Assembly (NCBI RefSeq): GCF_018390635.1 | Contig: NZ_JAHBGE010000044.1 | Span: forward strand, 305,651-369,650 | DNA: 64,000 bases | Direction of reading: 5' to 3' | From: Ancylobacter lacus | Lineage (GTDB): Bacteria; Pseudomonadota; Alphaproteobacteria; Rhizobiales; Xanthobacteraceae | Shown here: piece after piece, positions 28,381-39,206 of the stretch | Layout: each line of letters starts with the position of its first letter | How positions within the stretch are numbered: the first letter of the stretch is position 1 | Notes under the pieces: model-generated | What the model was told of the DNA's origin: nothing | The model's input: the letters and a program-made list of their open reading frames with translations, nothing else | Databases searched by the model: none | Translations under genes and position numbers: made by a program

Positions 28381-28767
28381 ATGAGGATCGTTCGCGCCGC
28401 GCGGCTCGCGGCATCGGCGGGGGCGCTCGCCCTCGCTTTGGCGCTGGGGGCGGGCGGGCCGGCGGCGGCCCAGACAGCCACCGGCACCTATCCCGGCGGA
28501 AACTGCGAGGCCATGGCCCGCCAGACCCCGGCGCCGGAGCTGTGGTACGGCCATTTCACCGGCCGCCGCCAGAGCCCGTGGAACTTCGATTTCATCGAGG
28601 GCAAGACGGTGGAGGGCTGCTTCCGCAGCAAGGCGGAATGCGAGAGCTGGCTGTACCAGTGGCGCTCGGCCTGGCAGTTCGAGTTCTGGAACGACTACTG
28701 CACCAAGGGCTATCCCCCGGCGCCGCGCGGCTGGCGGCCGCGCAGCTCGGGCGGGCCGGGCGGCTGA
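28381..28767 (+). CDS. Secreted four-cysteine protein, unknown function
   Basis: 128 residues with a signal peptide ending AAAQ near residue 31. The mature protein is aromatic-rich (LWYGHFTGRRQSPWNF, YQWRSAWQFEFWNDYC) with four cysteines, likely two disulfides, and a Pro/Gly-rich end. GGAGG lies 5 nt before the ATG. I do not recognise a named family. Same strand as zntB but 80 bp away. Confidence 0.75.
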   Translation: MRIVRAARLAASAGALALALALGAGGPAAAQTATGTYPGGNCEAMARQTPAPELWYGHFTGRRQSPWNFDFIEGKTVEGCFRSKAECESWLYQWRSAWQFEFWNDYCTKGYPPAPRGWRPRSSGGPGG

Positions 28768-28808
28768 GGGCGCGGGCGCGCGGCCCTCTCCGGTGGGGCC
28801 CCGCGCAT

Positions 28809-28841
28809 GAAAAGCGCCGCCGTCCCGGGGGGCGGCGGCGC
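28809..28841 (-). terminator. Rho-independent terminator of sodB
   Basis: On the minus strand GCGCCGCCG / CGGCGGCGC (9 bp) is followed by TTTTC, placed 46 nt after the sodB stop. Confidence 0.85.
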
Positions 28842-28886
28842 GAGAGGCCGTGGCGGCCCCGCCGTGGCGGGCCGCTGTCGGTCGGA

Positions 28887-29480
28887 TCAGGCCTTGGAAT
28901 AGAGCTCGGCGACGTAGTCCCAGTTCACGAGGTTCTCGACGAACGCCTTGAGGTAGTCGGGACGACGGTTGCGGTAGTCGATGTAGTAGGAGTGCTCCCA
29001 CACATCGACGCCGAGGATCGGGGTGGCGCCGGTGACCAGCGGGCTCTCGCCGTTCGGGGTCTTGGCGACGATGAGCTTGCCGTCCTTCACCGCCAGCCAG
29101 GCCCAGCCCGAGCCGAACTGGGTGACGCCGGCCTGGATGAAGTCTTCCTTGAACTTGTCGACCGAGCCGAAGTCCTCGACGATCTTCTTCTCAAGCTCGC
29201 CGGGGATGGCGCCGCCGCCATTCGGCTTCAGCCAGTTCCAGAAGTGCAGGTGGTTGTAGTGCTGGCCGGCATTGTTGAAGAGACCGGCATTCTTGCCGTA
29301 AGACCCCTTCACGATCTCCTCGAGGGACTTGCCCTCGAATTCCGTGCCCTTCAACAGGTTGTTGCCATTGTTGACATAGGCGAGGTGGTGCTTGTCGTGG
29401 TGGAATTCGAGGGTCTCGCGCGACATGTAGGGGGCGAGCGCATCGTAGGAATAGGGCAGGTCGGGAAGCGTGAACGACAT
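28887..29480 (-). CDS. sodB: Superoxide dismutase, iron type
   Basis: 197 residues; converts superoxide to oxygen and peroxide in the cytoplasm. Metal ligands are visible: His27 (LEFHHDKHH), His77 (HYNHLHFWNW), Asp159 and His163 (DVWEHSYYIDY). A glutamine in the AGQHYNH block is the active-site Gln position typical of Fe-SOD rather than Mn-SOD. GGAGAAAG precedes the ATG. Its own terminator and promoter region make it monocistronic. Confidence 0.96.
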   Translation of the reverse strand: MSFTLPDLPYSYDALAPYMSRETLEFHHDKHHLAYVNNGNNLLKGTEFEGKSLEEIVKGSYGKNAGLFNNAGQHYNHLHFWNWLKPNGGGAIPGELEKKIVEDFGSVDKFKEDFIQAGVTQFGSGWAWLAVKDGKLIVAKTPNGESPLVTGATPILGVDVWEHSYYIDYRNRRPDYLKAFVENLVNWDYVAELYSKA

Positions 29481-29818
29481 CGAAGCTTTCTCCGCAAATA
29501 AGAGTGGCCGTACCGCCCGGCGGCTGACCCTCGGAACGAGGCGTCCCCGGCGGTTCCGGCTGGCACCATCGGGGCGGCGCGAGACTAGATAAGTCTCTCC
29601 GCGGTGACGGACAACCAAAAGCCACATATGTTGCGATTTTCATACATAATCGGGCACCGAAGCCCCGGCTCAGCCGCAATCGCCGGCCGGGCCTTGAGAA
29701 TGGACGAGGGTAGAATGGTGGACAGGGGCAGCGCCGGGCGCCGCGGGACGCGCGTGGCGCGTCGAGATGTCGCCGGGGGCGTGGGTCGCGCGCCGCGGCT
29801 GGACGGCCGGGGGCTCTC
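29481..29818. promoter_or_regulatory. sodB upstream region with 6-bp inverted repeat
   Basis: An AT-richer divergent spacer. GAGACT-AGATA-AGTCTC (29581-29597) is a perfect inverted repeat about 100 bp ahead of sodB; it could be an operator or a hairpin in the sodB leader. TTTTCATACATAATC further upstream could hold a minus-strand promoter. No gene is seen in the rest. Confidence 0.45.
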
Positions 29819-31294
29819 ATGAGCGCGGTGATCATCGGCCTCGGCATCGCCATCGCGCTGGTCGGCGCCGCCTTCGGCTTCAACGGCTTCGCGGTCTACC
29901 AGTCGACCTTCGGCAACGCGCTCATCGTGGTGGGCGGCTTTGCCTTCGTCGGTGGCCTGGTGCTGATGGGGCTCGGCTTCATCCTGCGGGCGCTGGTGCG
30001 GATCGAGATGCGGCTGGAAGGCGCGGTCCATTTCGAGCCGGAGGAGGGGGACTATATCGGCGAGGTCGAGGCCGTCGCCGACGAGGCCGAGCGCGAAACC
30101 CGCGCCGAGGCCGAAGCGGAGGACGAGCCGGAGCCCGCGCCCCGGCCGGCGCCGAGGTCTGAGCCCCCGCCGCCGCGTGCCGCCCCGCCGGAGCCGCGCG
30201 CGGAGGCCGACTGGGTGGCCGAGAGCCGCGTGGCCGAGACCTCCGGCCGTGGCGCCGCGCCCCGTGCGCCCGAGCCGGCCCGTTCCCCCGAGCCGGTCGC
30301 GCCGCCGCCTCAGGAGCGGCTGATCCCCGATTTCCCCGCCCGCGAGCCGGTGCCGCCGCCGCGCGCGGAGCCGCCGCGCGATTCGGCCCGCGCCGAGGCT
30401 CCCCGTTCCGAGCCCCGCATGCCGGACTTCCTGCGGGCGCCCGAGCGCACGCCGGAGCCCGCGCGCGCCGCCCCGGCCGCCGGGGCGGACCTGCCTCTGG
30501 TGGAGCCGTCGCGGGTGCGGCCGGCGCCGCCGCCCTTCTCCCGGCCGCTGCGGCCGGAAGCGCCCCGTCCCGACGCCCCCCGGCCGGACGCGCCATGGCT
30601 CGATGTGGCGCCGCCCGAGCCGGCGGCCGATGCCGCCCCCGCGCCGGAGCCGGTGGCGGAAGCCCGCCCGGGCCCCCGGCCGGAGCTGCCGTCCTGGTTC
30701 CGCCGCCGCGACCCCGCACCGGCCGCCGCGCCGGTGACGGACGCGCCGGCTTCCCCCGGTGCCGCTTCCCGGGATGCCGCGCCCGCGGACGCGCCGGCCC
30801 CGGCCGCGCCGGCGCTGGAACCCGCCCCGGCGGCGGTCGAGCCGCCGTCCGCGCCCGCGCCGCGCCGGCCCGCCCCGGATGTGTCGGGCGATCCCTTCGC
30901 CGGAGTCCTCGGCGGGAGCCCTGCCGAGCCCGAGGCCGAGCCGGACGTGGCACCGGACGAGGAGCCGGCCGGCTACGAGCCCGCCGATCCCTTCGCGTCG
31001 ACGGGCGGCTTCGATGCCGGGCGGCACGAGCCGGCCGATCCGTTCGCGCCGGCGGCGGCCCCCGAGCCTGTCGCCCATGCCCCGGAGCCGGCCGAGGCCG
31101 CCGCGCCGGAGCCGGCGGAGGAGGCCGGGGAGGAGACGGGCCTGGTGGTGCTGAAGTCCGGCATCATCGGCGGCATGGCCTATTCGCTCTACTCCGATGG
31201 CTCGATCGAGGCGGAACTGCCGGACGGCGTGATCCGCTTCGCCTCGATCCAGGAACTGCGCGACCACGTCACCGGCGCCGCCCGCGCCGAGTGA
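29819..31294 (+). CDS. Membrane-anchored Pro/Ala/Glu-rich protein, unknown function
   Basis: 491 residues in three parts: two N-terminal membrane helices (about 1-60); a long disordered Pro/Ala/Glu/Arg segment (about 80-430); and a compact C-terminal module (LKSGIIGGMAYSLYSDG, then EAELPDGVIRFASIQELRDHV). The C-terminal module looks conserved and is probably the functional part; the linker would let it reach away from the membrane. No ribosome-binding site is strong. I do not recognise a named family. Confidence 0.75.
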   Translation: MSAVIIGLGIAIALVGAAFGFNGFAVYQSTFGNALIVVGGFAFVGGLVLMGLGFILRALVRIEMRLEGAVHFEPEEGDYIGEVEAVADEAERETRAEAEAEDEPEPAPRPAPRSEPPPPRAAPPEPRAEADWVAESRVAETSGRGAAPRAPEPARSPEPVAPPPQERLIPDFPAREPVPPPRAEPPRDSARAEAPRSEPRMPDFLRAPERTPEPARAAPAAGADLPLVEPSRVRPAPPPFSRPLRPEAPRPDAPRPDAPWLDVAPPEPAADAAPAPEPVAEARPGPRPELPSWFRRRDPAPAAAPVTDAPASPGAASRDAAPADAPAPAAPALEPAPAAVEPPSAPAPRRPAPDVSGDPFAGVLGGSPAEPEAEPDVAPDEEPAGYEPADPFASTGGFDAGRHEPADPFAPAAAPEPVAHAPEPAEAAAPEPAEEAGEETGLVVLKSGIIGGMAYSLYSDGSIEAELPDGVIRFASIQELRDHVTGAARAE

Positions 31295-31383
31295 GCCGGG
31301 CAGCCCGCCTCGGCGGGCCGTTCACCCTCCCGTGCCGCCCCGGCGGGCCGGACGCCCGGCCTCGCCGGGTGCCGGCTTCGCGC

Positions 31384-33468
31384 TCAGGCCCGGGCGATGG
31401 CGATGGCGAAGGCGTAGATGAGCGCGGTCTCCTCCAGCCGGTCGAACCGGCCGGCGGCGCCGCCATGGCCCGCTTCCATGTTGGTGCGCAGCAGCAGCGG
31501 GGCGTCGTTGGTGCGCAGCTCCCGCAGCCGGGCCACCCATTTCGCCGGTTCCCAATAGGTCACCCGGGGATCGGTGAGGCCGGCCAGCGCCAGGATGGCG
31601 GGGTAGGCGGTGGCCTCGACATTGTCGTAGGGCGAATAGGAGCGGATGCGGCGGAACGCCTCCGCGTCCACGATCGGGTTGCCCCATTCCGGCCATTCCG
31701 GCGGGGTGAGCGGCAGGGTGTCGTCGAGCATCGTGTTCAGCACGTCGACGAAGGGCACCTCCGCCACGATGCCGGCGAACAGATCCGGCCGCATGTTCGC
31801 CACCGCGCCCATCAGCATGCCGCCGGCGGAGCCGCCATGGGCGACGATGCGGTCGGGCGCGATGATCTTCGCCGCCACCAGATGCTCGGCGACGTCGATG
31901 AAATCGGTGAAGCTGTTCACCTTGTCCGCCAGCTTGCCGGTGCGGTACCAGCGCCAGCCCTTCTCGGTGCCGCCGCGGATATGGGCGATGGCGAAGACGA
32001 AGCCGCGGTCGACCAGCGAGAGCCGCGCGGTGGAGAAGCCGGCCGGAATCGAGATGCCATAGGCGCCATAGCCATAGAGCAGGCAGGGCGCGGTGCCGTC
32101 CAGCGGGGTGTCGCGGGAGAACAGCAGCGACACCGGCACGGTCTCGCCATCGGTCGCGGTGGCCAGCACCCGGCGGGTGACATAGCGGGCGGGATCGTGG
32201 CCCGAGGGCACCTCCTGCCGCTTGCGCAGCACCCGCTCGCCGCTCGCCATGTCGTAATCCCACACCTCGGCGGGGGTGGTCATGGAGGAATAGCTGAAGC
32301 GGATGGTGGTCTTGTCGAAGCCGAAGCCGGCGTCGAGGCCGAGCGAATAGGCCTCCTCGGCGAAGGCGACGGGGTGCTCGGCGCCGGTCGCGATCTCGCG
32401 CACCACGATGCGCGGCAGGCCGTCCTCCCGCTCCAGCCGCACCAGATGGTCGCGCAGCGCGGTGTGGGAGAGGATCAGCCGGCCCGGCCGGTGGGGCACC
32501 AGGTCGCGCCAGTTCGCCCGGCCGGGGGTGGCGAGCGGGGCGACCACCAGCTTGAAGTCCTCGGCGTCGTCGGCATTGGTCTCGATGACGAGGCTCTCCA
32601 CCCCGTCGAGCGCGGGGTGATGCTCGACGCCGTAGCGCAGCCCCTCCCGGCGCGGCTCGACGAGGCGCGGCGCCGCGGCGGGGTCGGCGAGGTCGAGCAG
32701 GTGGACCTCGCTGGTCTCGTGGTCGCCGCACTCGATGAGGCCGAAACGGCCGGACTGGGTCTGCCCCAGCGAGACGAAGAAGCCCTTGTCCGGCTCCTCA
32801 TAGACCAGCGTGTCGGTCGCCGGGTCGGTGCCGAGGATGTGGCGGAAGACGAAGCTCGGCCGGTGCTCGGCGTCCTGGCGGACGTAATAGAGGTGGCGGC
32901 CATCCCCGCCCCAGACCAGCCCGCCGGTGGTCTCGCCGATGAGGTCCGGCAGGTCGGCGCCGGTCGCGAGGTCGCGGATGCGCAGGGTGAAATATTCCGA
33001 GCCGGTGTCGTCCACCGACCAGGCCAGCCGGGTGTGGTCGGGGGCGTGGCGGGCCTCGCCGAAGTGGAAATAGGCGGTGCCGGCGGCGAGCGCGTCGCCA
33101 TCCAGCAGCACCGCCTCCTCGCCGCCCGCGCTCGGCCGGCGGCAGACCAGCGGGTGCTGGCCGCCCTCGCGGAAGCGGGTGTAGTAGGCGAACGGCCCGT
33201 CCGGCGCCGGCACCGAACTGTCGTCCTCCTTGATGCGGCCGCGCATCTCGGCGACCAGCCGGCTGCGCAGCTCGGCATGGGGAGCGAACCAGGCCTGCGC
33301 CGCCGCGTTTTCCGCCTCCAGGAAGGCGCGGATGTCGGGCGCCAGCACGGCGGGATCGTGCATCACCTCGCGCCAGTTGTCGGCGCGCAGCCAGGCATGG
33401 GGGTCGACCAGGGTCTGGCCGTGGAAGCTGCGCACCAGCGGGGCGTGGGCGGGGGCCTGCTCGTTCAC
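31384..33468 (-). CDS. ptrB: S9-family oligopeptidase (oligopeptidase B / prolyl oligopeptidase type)
   Basis: 694 residues: an N-terminal beta-propeller (about 70-400) gating an alpha/beta-hydrolase domain. The nucleophile serine is in [11 protein letters not shown], the acid is likely in AGLTDPRV, and the histidine in EAGHGG. It cleaves short peptides, probably after basic residues as for oligopeptidase B. The GTG start overlaps the msrB stop (GTGA), so it is translationally coupled to msrB. No signal peptide, so cytoplasmic. Confidence 0.9.
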   Translation of the reverse strand: MNEQAPAHAPLVRSFHGQTLVDPHAWLRADNWREVMHDPAVLAPDIRAFLEAENAAAQAWFAPHAELRSRLVAEMRGRIKEDDSSVPAPDGPFAYYTRFREGGQHPLVCRRPSAGGEEAVLLDGDALAAGTAYFHFGEARHAPDHTRLAWSVDDTGSEYFTLRIRDLATGADLPDLIGETTGGLVWGGDGRHLYYVRQDAEHRPSFVFRHILGTDPATDTLVYEEPDKGFFVSLGQTQSGRFGLIECGDHETSEVHLLDLADPAAAPRLVEPRREGLRYGVEHHPALDGVESLVIETNADDAEDFKLVVAPLATPGRANWRDLVPHRPGRLILSHTALRDHLVRLEREDGLPRIVVREIATGAEHPVAFAEEAYSLGLDAGFGFDKTTIRFSYSSMTTPAEVWDYDMASGERVLRKRQEVPSGHDPARYVTRRVLATATDGETVPVSLLFSRDTPLDGTAPCLLYGYGAYGISIPAGFSTARLSLVDRGFVFAIAHIRGGTEKGWRWYRTGKLADKVNSFTDFIDVAEHLVAAKIIAPDRIVAHGGSAGGMLMGAVANMRPDLFAGIVAEVPFVDVLNTMLDDTLPLTPPEWPEWGNPIVDAEAFRRIRSYSPYDNVEATAYPAILALAGLTDPRVTYWEPAKWVARLRELRTNDAPLLLRTNMEAGHGGAAGRFDRLEETALIYAFAIAIARA

Positions 33469-33887
33469 GCCGGCACCTCGTCGGCGGTGAAGCTGAGGGC
33501 GACGCCGTTGATGCAGAAGCGCATGCCGGTGGGCTTCGGCCCGTCGGGGAAGACATGGCCGAGATGGGCGTCGCAGGTGGCGCAGCGCACCTCGACCCGG
33601 CGCATGCCGTAGGAACGGTCCTCGATGCCCACCACCGCCTCGCGCGAGACCGGCTGGAAGAAGCTCGGCCAGCCGGTGCCGGATTCGAACTTGGCGTTGG
33701 AGCGGAACAGCGGGGCGTCGCAGCACACGCAGCTGTAGAGCCCGGGCTCCTTCTGGCCGAGATGCGGGCCGGAGAAGGCGCACTCCGTGCCGTGGCCGCG
33801 GGTGACCTCGTACTGTTCCGGGGTGAGCTGGGCGCGCCACTCGGCGTCGGTCTTCACGACCTTGGGGCGGTGGAGGGCGTCGGTCAT
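33465..33887 (-). CDS. msrB: Peptide-methionine (R)-S-oxide reductase
   Basis: 140 residues; repairs oxidised methionine. Zinc-binding pairs CVCC and CATC, the substrate block GTGWPSFF and the catalytic cysteine in MRFCING are all present. The start MTDALHRPK is preferred (AGGAAAA upstream) over a longer frame. It is first in a two-gene operon with the S9 oligopeptidase, which makes sense as a repair/turnover unit. Confidence 0.96.
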   Translation of the reverse strand: MTDALHRPKVVKTDAEWRAQLTPEQYEVTRGHGTECAFSGPHLGQKEPGLYSCVCCDAPLFRSNAKFESGTGWPSFFQPVSREAVVGIEDRSYGMRRVEVRCATCDAHLGHVFPDGPKPTGMRFCINGVALSFTADEVPA

Positions 33888-34217
33888 GGTTCGTTTTCCT
33901 CGGGAGAATTTTCCGTGCACATAGTCAAGCGCCCCCGCCGCCGCAAGGCTCGCCCCGTTCAAGTCGCTGGCACGCTTGTTGTATCGTGCCATGTTGAGCC
34001 GAAGCTTCGCACGGCCGTCATTCTGGCGTGAAAAATGCCAGCCGACGTTCAGTTGAACGGGAATTGCATCTGAAAAATCTTGCGATCCGTTCAGAATAAA
34101 TCTATCAAGCCGTTTGTGGGTTTCCTGCCAGAAATTGATGGTCGAATGTCAATGGGTGGGAATTTTGTTGCACCCCTGTCAAGTCACGCGGTCACCACGC
34201 ACGCTGAAGATCGGACC
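33888..34217 (+). promoter_or_regulatory. AT-rich mucR upstream region
   Basis: About 330 bases without a gene and much richer in A/T than its surroundings. It holds CTGGC-N9-GCCAG (34023-34041), GTTCA-GT-TGAAC (34047-34058) and A/T tracts (GAAAAATCTTG, AATAAATCTATC, GGAATTTTGTTG). MucR/Ros proteins bind AT-rich T-containing sites and often repress their own gene, so self-control here is a reasonable inference. Confidence 0.5.
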
Positions 34218-34637
34218 ATGAGCGACTCCGCAGAAAACGAAAGCTATATCGAACTCGCGGCAGACATTGTCTCTGCCTATGTGAGCAGGAATTCTGTGGC
34301 GGCGAACGACCTGCCGGCCCTGCTTGCCGACGTGCATGGCGCCCTTGCCCGGCTCAGCCGGGGCGAGGCCGAGCCGGAGCCCGAGCCGCTGAAGCCGGCG
34401 GTGCCGCCGAAGAAGTCGGTGTCGCCCGAGTTCATCGTCTGCCTCGAGGACGGCAAGAAGTTCAAGTCGCTGAAGCGGCACCTGCGCACGCAGTACAACA
34501 TGACGCCGGAAGAATACCGCGAGAAGTGGGGCCTGCCGGCGGATTACCCCATGGTGGCGCCGAACTACGCCGCCGCCCGCTCGGCGCTGGCCAAGCAGAT
34601 GGGCCTCGGCCAGCAGCGCCGCCGCACGGGGCGCTGA
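34218..34637 (+). CDS. mucR: MucR/Ros-family zinc-finger regulator
   Basis: 139 residues. An acidic helical N-terminal half (oligomerisation region) is followed by the Ros/MucR DNA-binding domain: [42 protein letters not shown]. The family controls envelope, motility, cell-cycle and virulence genes in Hyphomicrobiales as a heterochromatin-like silencer of AT-rich DNA. The start at 34218 gives the family's usual length; a longer in-frame start lies in the AT-rich leader. Confidence 0.93.
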   Translation: MSDSAENESYIELAADIVSAYVSRNSVAANDLPALLADVHGALARLSRGEAEPEPEPLKPAVPPKKSVSPEFIVCLEDGKKFKSLKRHLRTQYNMTPEEYREKWGLPADYPMVAPNYAAARSALAKQMGLGQQRRRTGR

Positions 34638-34704
34638 GGCCGCCTTTCGCGGTGTGGCCGTGGCCCGGCCGCGCCCGCGACGCCGGCTTTCTCCAGAATG
34701 ATGC

Positions 34705-34736
34705 ACGGCCGCCGCGCCACCGGGCGCGGCGGCCGT
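34705..34736 (+). terminator. Strong hairpin after mucR
   Basis: A 14-bp perfect stem ACGGCCGCCGCGCC / GGCGCGGCGGCCGT with a 4-nt loop, followed by CGTCGTTT. It lies between the convergent mucR and small minus-strand gene and may end both transcripts. Confidence 0.65.
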
Positions 34737-34760
34737 CGTCGTTTCGGGCTCCTCGCGCCC

Positions 34761-35006
34761 TCACGGCATGTCGCGCAGCAGCCGCCGCAGCGCGGCATGG
34801 CGCACGGCGTCGTAGCCGGCGCCGGTGAGCGCCGCCCGCCGCTCCTCCCGCAGCAGCCGCGCCAGCGCCGTGCGGCGGTCCTCCGGCGTGCTGCCGATGA
34901 AGGGCTTCAGCGTCTCCATCCGCGCCGCGACGAGGGTGGCCGGGTCATGGGCGCGGCAGGCCCGCAGGCGACCTCGGCAATGGACGGGAACCGTGAGGGG
35001 CGGCAT
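34761..35006 (-). CDS. Small Arg/Leu-rich protein, unknown function
   Basis: 81 residues, mostly helical and basic; core block ETLKPFIGSTPEDRRTALARL. GGAG lies 8 nt before the ATG, and its upstream region carries a large inverted repeat, both supporting a real gene. I do not recognise a family. It is divergent from the DUF6456 gene. Confidence 0.55.
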   Translation of the reverse strand: MPPLTVPVHCRGRLRACRAHDPATLVAARMETLKPFIGSTPEDRRTALARLLREERRAALTGAGYDAVRHAALRRLLRDMP

Positions 35007-35016
35007 GACGACTCCA

Positions 35017-35054
35017 GGATGATAGGATCAACAGAGATGAAAATCCTATAATCC
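35017..35054. promoter_or_regulatory. 12-bp inverted repeat with AGGAT/ATCCT arms
   Basis: GGATGATAGGAT (35017-35028) and ATCCTATAATCC (35043-35054) pair at 11 of 12 positions around a 14-nt spacer. The right arm contains TATAAT, a perfect -10 box on the plus strand. It sits 11-48 nt ahead of the small minus-strand gene and 250 bp ahead of DUF6456. The same AGGAT/ATCCT parts recur ahead of the head-gene module near 57380. Another ATCCTAT is at 35182-35188. Confidence 0.5.
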
Positions 35055-35304
35055 ATGGCCTCTTGTCCAGAGCTCTTGTCGGACTTCATGCTGGTACTCG
35101 GTTTCTCCGAGGTTCGATGAAGGGAATGGTTCGTTGGGGACAAGGAGTGGAAGGGGGCAATGGGATTGAACTAAGTGTTTAATCCTATTAAAAGGACTGA
35201 TAGCCTGTTGCTGTCCGCCCGTCCCGACGCGGTGCCGGCGCGGAGCCGGCTCTGGCCGCGGGGTCGGGGCCGCCGCCCGTGCACCTCTCACCCGGAGTCC
35301 TTCC

Positions 35305-35901
35305 ATGCCGTCTGCCCGCGCCTCCGCCTCCCGCCCCGCGCCGCCGCCCGAGCCGGCGGTGAGGACCGATGCCGCCGAGAGCCCGCTCGCCTGGCTGGCG
35401 CGCCGGCGGGGCCGGGACGGGCGCCCGCTCATCGAGCCGCACCAGTTCCTCGCCGGGGAAAGGCTGCGGGCGGATTTCACCCGCGGCCAGATGATGCCGC
35501 GCGTGACCGCCGACTGGAGCGGGACCGGCGGCACCCGCGGCGCCCGAGCCGCGCCCGGCGCGCTGGACCCCGGCGAGAGCGTGGTCGCCGCCCGCCAGCG
35601 CGTCACCCACGCCATGAAGGCGGTGGGGCCGGAATTCGCCGGGGTGCTGCTGGATGTGTGCTGCTTCCTGAAGGGGCTGGAGACGGTCGAGCAGGAGCAT
35701 GGCTGGCCCGCCCGGGCCGGCAAGGTGGTGCTGACGCTGGCGCTGGAGCGGCTCGCCCGGCATTACGGGCTGCAGGCGCGGGCGGTGGGGCCGGTCAGCC
35801 GTGGCATCACCGGCTGGAGCGCGCCGGCCGGGCCGGAGCCGTCGGGCGCGGCGGAGCATCTGGGCGCGGCGGGCGAGACCGGCGCGGCATCGGGAATCTA
35901 G
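35305..35901 (+). CDS. DUF6456 domain protein
   Basis: 198 residues. After a Pro/Ala-rich N-terminus, the conserved region begins SPLAWLARRRGRDGRPLIEP and continues through ERLRADFTRGQMMPRVTADW, VCCFLKGLETVEQEHGWPAR and GKVVLTLALERLARHYGL. The repeated basic/helical pattern suggests a DNA- or RNA-polymerase-binding role. From memory, related domains occur in alphaproteobacterial regulators of gene transfer agents; this needs an HMM check. A 100-bp AT-rich stretch with TTGAAC and TTAAAA hexamers precedes a GC-rich 80-nt leader. Confidence 0.8.
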   Translation: MPSARASASRPAPPPEPAVRTDAAESPLAWLARRRGRDGRPLIEPHQFLAGERLRADFTRGQMMPRVTADWSGTGGTRGARAAPGALDPGESVVAARQRVTHAMKAVGPEFAGVLLDVCCFLKGLETVEQEHGWPARAGKVVLTLALERLARHYGLQARAVGPVSRGITGWSAPAGPEPSGAAEHLGAAGETGAASGI

Positions 35902-35977
35902 CGCCGAGGTCGCCCGGGTGCGCGCGGCGCGGTGGCGTTGGGGCGTCGCGGCTGGTCGCGTGACCGGCCCGGGCGCG

Positions 35978-36403
35978 TCAGCCCGGGACGCCGGCCTGCG
36001 CCCGCCGGGCGTCGGCGCGGATGCGCTCCACCATCGAGCGCAGCCCGTTGGAGCGCTGCGGCGTCAGGTGGTCGCGCAGCCCGATCCGCTCGAAGGTCGC
36101 GCCGGGGTCGATGGCGAGGATCTCCCCCGCCGTGCGGCCGGAATAGAGCGCGAGCAGGATGGCGACGAGGCCGCGCACGATGTGCGCGTCGGAATCGCCC
36201 TCGAAGCTCAGCCGGCCGCTCTCGTCCGCGGTGGGGTGGCTCACCAGCCAGACCTGGCTGGCGCAGCCCTGCACCTTGGTCGCCTCGGTGCGCAGCGCCT
36301 CCGGGAAGGGCGGCAGCCGGCGGCCGAGCTCGATGAGGTAGCGGTAGCGGTCGTCCCAGCTGTCCAGCAGCTCGAAATCCTCGATGATCGTGTCGATCGA
36401 CAT
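35978..36403 (-). CDS. sufE: SufE-family sulfur acceptor
   Basis: 141 residues; accepts sulfur from the SufS cysteine desulfurase and stimulates Fe-S cluster assembly. The catalytic cysteine is Cys47 in KVQGCASQVWL, and GRLSFEGDSDAHIVRGL and RSNGLRSM are conserved. GAGG precedes the ATG. The suf operon itself is elsewhere. Confidence 0.95.
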   Translation of the reverse strand: MSIDTIIEDFELLDSWDDRYRYLIELGRRLPPFPEALRTEATKVQGCASQVWLVSHPTADESGRLSFEGDSDAHIVRGLVAILLALYSGRTAGEILAIDPGATFERIGLRDHLTPQRSNGLRSMVERIRADARRAQAGVPG

Positions 36404-36538
36404 GCGCACCTCGACGGCGGCCGGCGGCGCGGCACGCCCGAAAGCAGGAAGGGTCGGTGCGGATATAGGGCGTTGCGCGCCCACGGCGCAACGCCGCGCC
36501 GCGGCGAGGGTGGGCGGCCGCGCTCGGGCCGGCCGCGT

Positions 36539-37105
36539 TCAGGCTGGCCGTTTGGGCGGGCGCGGCGGGGCGAGGTGGTCCCCCGACGCCGCACCGGGCG
36601 CCGGGCTGGGCGGCGTGGCGGAGGCGGCGCCGGGCGTCACCGCGGGGGCGGCGGCGGGAAGCGTGGCCGGGCGGGGCTCGCCCCGCCAGGCCGGGCCGAG
36701 ATCGTCATGGGTCAGCGTGCCCTCGGTCGAACCGTCGGCCGCGCGCTCGGCCGCCTTGCGCTTCTCGCTGGCGATCTGGCTGGTGACGTAGTCGAACACC
36801 CGGCGGGCGCCTTCGCCCGCGCGCTCGCTCACCAGCTCCAGCAGCTGGCCGCCGACCTCGCAGGCCCGGGGCTGGCGGGCGCAGAAGCCGGTGGCGTCCG
36901 ACACCGCGGCGCTGGCGAGGCTGAGGGCGTCGAGGCTGTCCACCTGCGCGGCGGCGAGGCCGGAGGGTGCCGCGCCCGTGCCGGCGGCGGAGGCCGGGGT
37001 GGCGGGGGTTACACCGGCATGGGGCCGCGGCCCGGAATCGGGCAGCGCCGGCAGCAGCATCAGCACCACCGTCAGCCAGAATGCGGTTCGCAGAAGGAAC
37101 AGCAT
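36539..37105 (-). CDS. DUF5330 protein, single-pass membrane/secreted
   Basis: 188 residues: a hydrophobic start MLFLLRTAFWLTVVLMLLP (anchor or signal), a helical core with two cysteines (FCARQPRACEVGGQLL), and a Pro/Ala-rich end. The pattern matches DUF5330 proteins of Hyphomicrobiales. Function unknown. Head-to-tail with sufE; divergent from the histidine kinase. Confidence 0.8.
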   Translation of the reverse strand: MLFLLRTAFWLTVVLMLLPALPDSGPRPHAGVTPATPASAAGTGAAPSGLAAAQVDSLDALSLASAAVSDATGFCARQPRACEVGGQLLELVSERAGEGARRVFDYVTSQIASEKRKAAERAADGSTEGTLTHDDLGPAWRGEPRPATLPAAAPAVTPGAASATPPSPAPGAASGDHLAPPRPPKRPA

Positions 37106-37330
37106 GACGCCTGCCTCGTCGTTGCGATCGACACCTGTTTCGATGCCTTGGCAATGAAGATAGCCGCAACGGGTTGCTTATCCGGTTGCGCGATCCGCCA
37201 AATTCGGCCGGTTTGGGAAACGCCGCCTTAACCCTGCGGCGCCCGCCGGGACTCCGCAGGCTTGCGCGGGGCTGTCGTCCCGCCGCGGGGAGCTTGCGCC
37301 GGGCTTGCGCCGGGGGGCTGCCGGGCCTGC

Positions 37331-37352
37331 GCGTTAAGGGTTCGCTTAACGC
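37331..37352. promoter_or_regulatory. 8-bp inverted repeat GCGTTAAG-N6-CTTAACGC before the kinase
   Basis: Perfect 8-bp arms around GGTTCG, ending 11 nt before the kinase start. It holds two TTAA blocks 8 nt apart; the CtrA consensus is TTAA-N7-TTAA, so this is one base off. It could be an operator or a leader hairpin masking the start. Confidence 0.4.
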
Positions 37353-37363
37353 GCCGTGTCACC

Positions 37364-39199
<1,836 letters not shown>

Positions 39200-39206
39200 G
39201 TCCGCC

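Noticed and set aside
30595..33612. A 1005-codon plus-strand frame
   Set aside because: Opposite to the S9 oligopeptidase and out of frame with the Pro-rich protein; no domain is recognisable.
35055..35120. A 21-codon frame beginning ATGGCCTCTTG after the TATAAT box
   Set aside because: Its ATG would precede the transcript start predicted from that -10 box.
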